10,799 nt of DNA from an uncultured Lachnospiraceae bacterium (GTDB lineage Bacteria; Bacillota; Clostridia; Lachnospirales; Lachnospiraceae), in the NCBI GenBank assembly GCA_910579425.1, contig CAJTVL010000113.1:1-10799 (forward strand), read 5' to 3'. A program made the position numbers and the translations under genes. Positions 6,598 through 10,799 of the stretch are shown here, one piece after another (positions within the stretch are counted from its first letter, which is position 1; every line of letters begins with the position of its first letter). The notes under the pieces were generated by a model. The model searched no databases. It saw nothing but the letters and a program-made list of their open reading frames with translations, and was not told where the DNA came from.

Positions 6598-6837
6598 TTA
6601 TAAGTAACGGAACAATTCTTTGGCTTCTTCCTTGCGTACAGTTTCCTGGACGCTTAAAACCTCTACTTTTACGTCCTTGTTTCCAAATGCAATTGTGATA
6701 ACATCCCCTTCTTTTACATTGGCGGAAGCCTTTGCGGGCTTATCATTAATCAGTACGCGGCCTGCATCGCAGGCTTCGTTTGCTACGGTACGCCTTTTGA
6801 TCAGGCGGGAAACCTTTAGATATTTATCTAATCTCAT
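6598..6837 (-). CDS. rqcP: RqcP, S4-domain RNA-binding protein of ribosome quality control
   Basis: RqcP (YabO in B. subtilis) binds stalled 50S subunits carrying nascent chain and tRNA. It helps RqcH add C-terminal alanine tails that mark the chain for degradation. The 79 residues are essentially one S4 domain: MRLDKYLKVSRLIKRRTVAN (1-20), ACDAGRVLINDKPAKASANV (22-41) and EGDVITI (43-49), with a short charged tail. It starts with ATG behind GGGGT six bases upstream. It lies between HU and yabP. A terminator stands just upstream and no clear promoter of its own is visible. HslR is a related heat-shock S4 protein, but size and locus point to RqcP. Confidence 0.92.
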   Translation of the reverse strand: MRLDKYLKVSRLIKRRTVANEACDAGRVLINDKPAKASANVKEGDVITIAFGNKDVKVEVLSVQETVRKEEAKELFRYL

Positions 6838-6861
6838 GTTGATACCCCATTTATTATTTAC

Positions 6862-6886
6862 AAAAAGAACCTGCCAGGGCAGGTCC
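6862..6886 (-). terminator. Intrinsic terminator between hup and rqcP
   Basis: Thirty bases behind the HU stop codon the minus strand forms GGACCTGC / GCAGGTTC (8 bp including one G-U pair) around a four-base loop. A run of five T follows (6866-6862). It should end most hup transcripts. It lies only 24 bases before the rqcP start codon. Confidence 0.75.
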
Positions 6887-6915
6887 TTCGAATCGTCTTA
6901 TGAGAATCCTGTTTG

Positions 6916-7191
6916 TTAAGCGTTAATCAGATCCTTTAAAGCTTTGCCAGCTTTAAACTTGGGAGCTTTGGAAGCTGCAATAGGCATAACCTCGCCGGTC
7001 TGAGGGTTTCTGCCGTCTCTGGCTGCTCTCTGGGATACTTCAAAAGTACCGAATCCAACCAACTGAACCTTTCCGCCCTTTTGTAATTCTTCTGAAACAA
7101 CATCAGTAAAAGCCTTTAAAGCCTTCTCTGCATCTTTCTTGGATAAACCAGCCTGTTCAGCCATAGCTGCAACTAATTCTGTTTTGTTCAT
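6916..7191 (-). CDS. hup: HU, histone-like DNA-binding protein
   Basis: HU is a small basic dimeric protein that bends DNA and compacts the nucleoid. The 91 residues are the standard length. The helical N-terminal part (1-38), the turn GFGTFEV (46-52) and the DNA-gripping arm with RNPQTGE (61-67) are canonical. The C-terminal helix motif APKFKAGKALKDLIN (76-90) is also canonical. The ATG start follows AGGAGG with eight bases between, a strong ribosome binding site. It has its own promoter with a perfect -35 and a terminator right behind, suiting an abundant protein. The HU-rqcP neighbourhood is common in Clostridia; in B. subtilis the HU gene (hbs) lies elsewhere. Confidence 0.96.
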   Translation of the reverse strand: MNKTELVAAMAEQAGLSKKDAEKALKAFTDVVSEELQKGGKVQLVGFGTFEVSQRAARDGRNPQTGEVMPIAASKAPKFKAGKALKDLINA

Positions 7192-7257
7192 ATTGAACTC
7201 CTCCTCTTTATATGAGTGATTTTTTCTTAGATGTCTCTTTTGAAACGCCTATATCTA

Positions 7258-7286
7258 TATATATCGTCTTTGGATATGTTTGTCAA
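7258..7286 (-). promoter_or_regulatory. Sigma-A promoter of hup
   Basis: A perfect TTGACA (7286-7281) is followed after exactly 17 bases by TATATA (7263-7258), four of six -10 positions, within an AT-rich tract that could offer shifted -10 variants. The leader would be about 60 bases and ends in a strong AGGAGG. A perfect 12-bp palindrome, GGCAAATTTGCC (7287-7298), abuts the -35 on its upstream side and could be a protein-binding site. Confidence 0.7.
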
Positions 7287-7354
7287 GGCAAATTTGCCCA
7301 CTTTAAGAGATTTACCGGTGAAATAACCCCCATAAAGCTTATATTCCGCCCGGA

Positions 7355-8749
7355 TCAGTCCTGGTTGGAATTATCGGTAATGGAATTATCGCTGACCGAA
7401 TTTCCGCTGACAGTGCTGTCCTTTCGGGAGGACGTATTTGGGCTGACGGAGTTTCCGCTTACCGTATCTTCCGGTTCAAGATCCGGGAAGGAGTAGGTGG
7501 CATCCTTGCCGTCGTCCGCAACGATTATATTGTGGCTTCTGGTAATATATCCTGTTTTGCGCAGAGTAATGGTGTGTTCGCCGGGAGTTTTGGGATAGGT
7601 CACAGGAGCAATTCCCATATAAAGGTTATCCTGGTAAACATCTGCCCCGCCCGGCGCTTCAATGGTAATCTGAGCCTCCTGGACTTCGGACTCGGGGGAG
7701 ATGCTGTTTTCGGAAACGGTGGTCTGCTCCGATAAATCCATTTTGACAGTGAGGGTATTTTCGCCGTCAACCTGGATATATTCCGAAAGGCTGTCATAGC
7801 CCTGGGCCTCGGCGGTTACCATATGTAATCCCAGGGAAAGTCTCACGGGATAGGTGGTTTTAATTATTTCATTATCCACAGAAACCCTTGCGGTGGCGGG
7901 AGTGATCTCAAATATTACGACGCCGTTCTCAGGCGCAGGAATTTCAATATCTCCCAGATCCAGAGAGGTTACCTTATCCCGCTCAATCACCACATCCCTT
8001 GTCTCGTCAATTCCGTCGCTGCTCAGGCGGATTGTATAAGAGCCCTCCGGTATTGTGAGCAGCATATCCGGCGCAATCTGGGAAATAAGGGTTTGTCCAA
8101 CCTCAATCCAGCCGCCTAAGAGCGCTTCGGCGTTTAGAAGCTCCAGGTAGCCGTGTCCCTGATCTACGGTTATGCTCATCACCTTGTTCCCTTTTCCGTT
8201 AAAGGAGAGTACATCCTGATGAATAATCTCATTCACATTGATGGGGCGTCCGGCTGAAAAAGCCAGAATGCCGCTTTCCATGCCATAATTTTCATCCCCG
8301 ATGGTGATACTGCCGTTTTCCTGGTTAAAGCTGTATTTTGAGATTCCCTCATACCTCCAGGCGTCGCCGGAAAGCGTGATTGCCCCAAGCCTTTCAAGCT
8401 CTTTGTTGTAAGTGATTTCAGCAATATCCCCTTCCCGGAGCTGCGCTATGGACATGGGGCTTTTGTACTTATCCTGTATTAAGGTTGCTCCGTCATAGCT
8501 TAAGACCATGGCTTCTTTTCCGTCTATATTAAACAGGGAGAGAGCCTGATCCTCCTCGCAGATGGAAGCTACCACGACGCAGGCAGAGGAGGTAAAGATA
8601 TTTATGTTTTCTTCCTCGGAGCCGTTTTCGTAGGCGCTTTCGAAGGTGGATTCCTGGGCCAGGCTGGCAGCACCGCAGCCTGTCAGGATAAGGCACAGAC
8701 CGCAAAGGGAAAGTTTCGTTATCTTTTGTATATTCTCAATCTTTTTCAT
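7355..8749 (-). CDS. PEGA-domain lipoprotein with VSGN-repeat tail, function unknown
   Basis: A secreted, lipid-anchored protein of 464 residues. The signal peptide (KKIENIQKITKLSLCGLCLI) ends in the lipobox LTGC (22-25), so Cys25 should be lipidated. Residues 50-195 form a region that looks like two similar beta-rich modules of about 60 residues with no family I can name. Two PEGA-type beta domains follow, at about 277-337 (ITPATARVSVDNE...TLTVKMDL) and 360-425 (GGADVYQDNLYMGIAPVTYP...). A third, diverged one may lie at 200-266. PEGA domains occur in surface proteins and probably bind or space other surface components. The tail (429-460) repeats TVSGNSVS twice, and TVSENSIS occurs at 344-351. 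The start is ATG with AGAGGT 12 bases upstream. No terminator is seen behind it, so transcripts may run into hup. Confidence 0.85.
   Translation of the reverse strand: MKKIENIQKITKLSLCGLCLILTGCGAASLAQESTFESAYENGSEEENINIFTSSACVVVASICEEDQALSLFNIDGKEAMVLSYDGATLIQDKYKSPMSIAQLREGDIAEITYNKELERLGAITLSGDAWRYEGISKYSFNQENGSITIGDENYGMESGILAFSAGRPINVNEIIHQDVLSFNGKGNKVMSITVDQGHGYLELLNAEALLGGWIEVGQTLISQIAPDMLLTIPEGSYTIRLSSDGIDETRDVVIERDKVTSLDLGDIEIPAPENGVVIFEITPATARVSVDNEIIKTTYPVRLSLGLHMVTAEAQGYDSLSEYIQVDGENTLTVKMDLSEQTTVSENSISPESEVQEAQITIEAPGGADVYQDNLYMGIAPVTYPKTPGEHTITLRKTGYITRSHNIIVADDGKDATYSFPDLEPEDTVSGNSVSPNTSSRKDSTVSGNSVSDNSITDNSNQD
7391..7465 (-). repeat. VSGNSVS coding repeats at the lipoprotein C-terminus
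   Basis: Two 24-base units (7442-7465 and 7391-7414) each encode TVSGNSVS but use different codons, so the peptide is conserved more than the DNA. A diverged copy, TVSENSIS, lies at 7697-7720 between the two PEGA domains. The tail continues with DNSITDNSN. Such Ser/Asn/Thr-rich segments are typical of flexible, possibly cell-wall-spanning linkers. Confidence 0.7.
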
Positions 8750-8790
8750 TTTTATTCTGATACCTCTTTTTCTGAAAAATCTGTATTTTC

Positions 8791-8799
8791 AGTATAGCA
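8791..8799 (-). promoter_or_regulatory. Extended -10 promoter for the PEGA lipoprotein gene
   Basis: The minus strand reads TGC directly before TATACT (8796-8791, five of six -10 positions), an extended -10 element. The -35 position 17 bases further up is poor (TTTCCT). Transcription would start near 8784. The leader could form a 7-bp AT-rich hairpin (CTGAAAA / TTTTCAG, 8772-8792) that overlaps the -10 edge. Confidence 0.5.
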
Positions 8800-8822
8800 C
8801 GTAACCGGAAATAAGGAAAGGA

Positions 8823-9830
8823 CTAAGATAATTCATACCGTGTCTTAAATTTTTCCAGAAAGGCCTGTTTATCCTTTTCCTGGCCGATTACCTTTTTCAG
8901 CTTTTCCAGGTTTTTCCCGGGAATCCATGCTTTTCCCGAGTTGTAATAAAAATTAACAATTTTCCAGAATTTCTCCGGATAGGAAAGCCGATAGAAGAGC
9001 TGTCTGTACTCTTCTTTTTCCATAGGTCTTATTTTATCATAGGAATCCACCAATTCAAACCCGATTTTTTCATCCCAGTTATTTTTTTCCAGGAGTTTTC
9101 TCATAAACAGATACAAATCTCTCACAGGGCTGTCAAAAGCACATTTCTCAAAATTGACCAGGTGAATCCCGTTTTCACAGATCATAATATTATGATGCTG
9201 AAAATCCCCATGACAGACAAAGCAGGCCTTCCCTTCGTGAAGAGCTTCCCTTTCGTGAAGGGCCTCATTCTGGTAAAAGCGAAGTTCCTCGGTGATCTGT
9301 AATGCCAGATTGAAAAAATAGTCATAGCATTGCATAAGATATATTTCAAAATCAGTCTTTTGGCTTCGGTCTTTTAAGTATTTTCTGACCCTGCGAAGCT
9401 CCTTGTTATGACGTTCAAATTCCACATGAGCGGGACGGGAGACATAAGCGCCGGGAAAAGGAGCGTCCGTGCGGGTAGCATTATGAAAGCTGGCAAGGGC
9501 ATTCATAGCCAGAGAGCATTCATTCATATCGCGGACGTTGCATTCCCGTCCTTCAAAATAGGTTTTCAGGACATAGTAAATCCCGTCCTGGTCCCGGGTC
9601 AACAGCTCCTGCTCCTTATTTTTCAGGAGATGTTCCACATTTTTAAAGTTGTTTTCCGTGACCATATTCAGCAGGGCATTTTGGAACGCAGCCTTTTCTT
9701 TGTGGCCGGCGTATTCCTTTAAGATCAAAAGTCCCTGCGGTGTTTCACAAAGAATAGCGCCCCGCCCTTTCCAGGTACGAAGCACCTCTATATCATAATT
9801 TTCCAGCAGACTGACGCTTCTGTCATTCAC
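8823..9830 (-). CDS. CotS-family, kinase-like spore coat protein
   Basis: The fold is that of aminoglycoside-phosphotransferase-type small-molecule kinases, the family of the B. subtilis coat proteins CotS, CotI and YutH. Visible, numbered from a TTG at 9845: N-lobe LLILKEY with Lys43, catalytic loop HGDFQHHN (212-219), then LVNFEKC (229-235), where the metal-binding Asp expected before Phe is Asn231. SPVRDLYLFMRKLLEKNNW (239-257) is typical of clostridial members. I chose the GTG at 9828-9830 (335 residues). GGGGG lies eight bases before it, the protein then begins VNDRSVSLLENYDIEVLRTW, the usual family start, and a sporulation-type -10 element sits about 30 bases upstream. The TTG at 9845 would add five residues. 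A tandem 18-bp repeat encodes EALHER-EALHEG. It probably acts in the spore coat; the substrate is unknown. Confidence 0.85.
   Translation of the reverse strand: MNDRSVSLLENYDIEVLRTWKGRGAILCETPQGLLILKEYAGHKEKAAFQNALLNMVTENNFKNVEHLLKNKEQELLTRDQDGIYYVLKTYFEGRECNVRDMNECSLAMNALASFHNATRTDAPFPGAYVSRPAHVEFERHNKELRRVRKYLKDRSQKTDFEIYLMQCYDYFFNLALQITEELRFYQNEALHEREALHEGKACFVCHGDFQHHNIMICENGIHLVNFEKCAFDSPVRDLYLFMRKLLEKNNWDEKIGFELVDSYDKIRPMEKEEYRQLFYRLSYPEKFWKIVNFYYNSGKAWIPGKNLEKLKKVIGQEKDKQAFLEKFKTRYELS
9231..9266 (-). repeat. Tandem 18-bp duplication inside the coat protein gene
   Basis: Two directly adjacent 18-base units (9249-9266 and 9231-9248 in gene direction) share 15 of 18 bases and encode EALHER and EALHEG. 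They lie just before the catalytic loop, within a likely surface segment. The in-frame duplication looks fairly recent. Confidence 0.75.
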
Positions 9831-9859
9831 AGCGATTACCCCCAAATTGTGTCATATCC

Positions 9860-9885
9860 TATCATATGAGTAACCGCTATAAAGT
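9860..9885 (-). promoter_or_regulatory. Possible sigma-K/sigma-E-type promoter of the coat gene
   Basis: In the short gap behind the cca gene the minus strand has AC (9885-9884), a 15-base spacer and CATATGATA (9868-9860). The last element fits the sigma-K -10 consensus CATANNNTA completely. B. subtilis cotS is a late mother-cell gene, so such control is expected. Transcription would start near 9853, leaving about 20 leader bases with GGGGG before the GTG start. The -35 motif is too short to be convincing alone. Confidence 0.45.
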
Positions 9886-9886
9886 A

Positions 9887-10799
9887 TTACTTAAATTCCG
9901 GGGTACAGTTCATGACTATTTTTAAAAGGGTTTCCCGGGTGTTCAGGGAAGGATTCTCTATTACCATATCAAGAAGCCTTTGAAGTGTCCTTCCAAGCTC
10001 CCTGCCCGGCTTCATACCGGCCTCGTCTATTAAATCCTGTCCGGATACGGCAAGAGTTTTCAGACATACGCATTGCCCCTCGCTCATAATCTGACGGTAG
10101 ATCCGGTAAATTTCCTCCAGGCTTTCCTCCTTTTCTCTGCGCCGGAAGGAGCTCTGTGCTTTGAGATCGGCCAGTTTCACATCATATAAAAGAGGAAAGG
10201 TGTCCTCGCCGATTTGCAGGATGGCCCTGCGCACATATACGGGCTCAGGCAAAACCTTTTGATCATGATATTTTACAAGTTTTGTTACCATGGAAATCGT
10301 GTGATTGTCAAATTTTAGCCGCCTTAAAACGTCATGGGCGATTTCGGCAGACAGGGCGGGATGACCGTGAAAATGGTGAATCCCCTTTTTGTCTGTGGTT
10401 CGCGTCCCGGGTTTCCCGATGTCATGGAAAAGCATGGCAAGACGCAGAAGCTTGTCGGGAGCGATTTCCTGCATAGATTTCAGAATGTGTTCGCCTACGC
10501 TGTAACAGTGATGGGGATTATTTTGGGCAGTCTCCATACAGGAGTCAAATTCCGGCAGGATGATTTTGGTAACGCCTCTCCGGTAGGCGATCCCAAGGTT
10601 TTCGGGATGGGGGGAGGCCACCAGCTTGATGAGCTCGGCCTGGATTCTCTCTGCGCTTATGAGCCTGAGATTGGGGGCAAGCTCCTCTATGGCCTTTTGG
10701 GTCTGGGGCTCAATCCGGTATCCCAACTGGGCGGAAAAGCGGATTGCGCGCAGTATGCGCAAGGCATCCTCCGAAAAACGTTCCTCTGGGCTGCCTACA
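9887..10799 (-). CDS. cca: CCA-adding tRNA nucleotidyltransferase, 3' part of the gene
   Basis: The enzyme adds or repairs the CCA end of tRNAs. The gene is cut by the right window edge: the frame is open to the last base (first whole codon 10798-10796). Its first residues, VGSPEERFSEDALRILRAIR, are the conserved motif at the end of the class II nucleotidyltransferase head, so the catalytic Asp motif lies outside. An HD domain follows (HHCYSVGEH at about 96-104 of the visible 303 residues, LFHDIGKP at about 123-130). It has been linked to phosphohydrolase activity in related enzymes. The C-terminal helical tRNA-binding part contains SGQDLIDEAGMKPGRELGRTLQRLL. The coat protein gene begins about 56 bases behind its stop codon. 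Confidence 0.93.
   Translation of the reverse strand, partial: VGSPEERFSEDALRILRAIRFSAQLGYRIEPQTQKAIEELAPNLRLISAERIQAELIKLVASPHPENLGIAYRRGVTKIILPEFDSCMETAQNNPHHCYSVGEHILKSMQEIAPDKLLRLAMLFHDIGKPGTRTTDKKGIHHFHGHPALSAEIAHDVLRRLKFDNHTISMVTKLVKYHDQKVLPEPVYVRRAILQIGEDTFPLLYDVKLADLKAQSSFRRREKEESLEEIYRIYRQIMSEGQCVCLKTLAVSGQDLIDEAGMKPGRELGRTLQRLLDMVIENPSLNTRETLLKIVMNCTPEFK

Noticed and set aside
8772..8792. Hairpin CTGAAAA / TTTTCAG as a terminator or riboswitch of the lipoprotein gene
   Set aside because: The stem is short and AT-rich, overlaps the likely -10 element and has no further structure; too weak for a separate call.
10760..10762. TTG as start of the CCA-adding enzyme
   Set aside because: The frame stays open to the window edge and encodes the conserved family motif upstream (EERFSEDALR), so the gene is simply cut by the edge.
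1..10799. CRISPR array, insertion sequence, phage genes or defence system
   Set aside because: No regularly spaced repeats, transposase, integrase or nuclease genes were seen; every sizeable frame belongs to a core or sporulation family or to the PEGA lipoprotein.

Overview
The window is a gene-dense, all-minus-strand stretch of a spore-forming Firmicute of the class Clostridia. The style of the proteins (VSGN-type tails, CotS-like kinase, HU beside rqcP) suggests Lachnospiraceae. It contains the conserved block known from Bacillus subtilis as yabO-yabP-yabQ-divIC ... spoIIE ... tilS-hprT-ftsH. Here a gene for HU stands next to the yabO equivalent (rqcP). No rRNA, tRNA, insertion sequence, CRISPR array or phage gene was seen.

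Layout in the direction of transcription (high to low coordinates): the 3' part of a CCA-adding tRNA nucleotidyltransferase gene runs in from the right edge (9887-10799). It is followed by a CotS-family kinase-like spore coat protein (8823-9830), a PEGA-domain lipoprotein of unknown role (7355-8749) and HU (6916-7191, own strong promoter, terminator behind it). Next come rqcP (6598-6837), yabP (6238-6528), yabQ (5743-6231) and divIC (5395-5700), closed by a strong terminator. spoIIE (4016-5221) is a single-gene unit with its own promoter and terminator. The last unit is tilS (2573-3964), hpt (2020-2544) and ftsH (149-1987). About 150 bases without a gene remain at the left end.

The genes mix three jobs. 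Housekeeping RNA and protein functions are cca, tilS, rqcP, hpt and ftsH. Chromosome architecture and division are HU and DivIC. Sporulation functions are SpoIIE, YabP, YabQ and the CotS-like protein.

Most notable points: (1) the spoIIE promoter has perfect TTGACA and TATAAT hexamers separated by 21 bp, with a Spo0A-type box (TGTCAAA) over the -35. This is the unusual architecture known for Spo0A-activated sigma-A promoters in B. subtilis. (2) The SpoIIE encoded behind it is a short form of 401 residues without the N-terminal membrane domain. (3) There is a perfect 8-bp hairpin between yabQ and divIC, a tilS start with no Shine-Dalgarno sequence directly behind a terminator, a kinase-like coat protein with Asn where a metal-binding Asp is expected, and a PEGA lipoprotein with VSGNSVS repeats. 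I see no wholly new multi-gene system. The region is mainly a conserved core locus with interesting variations.
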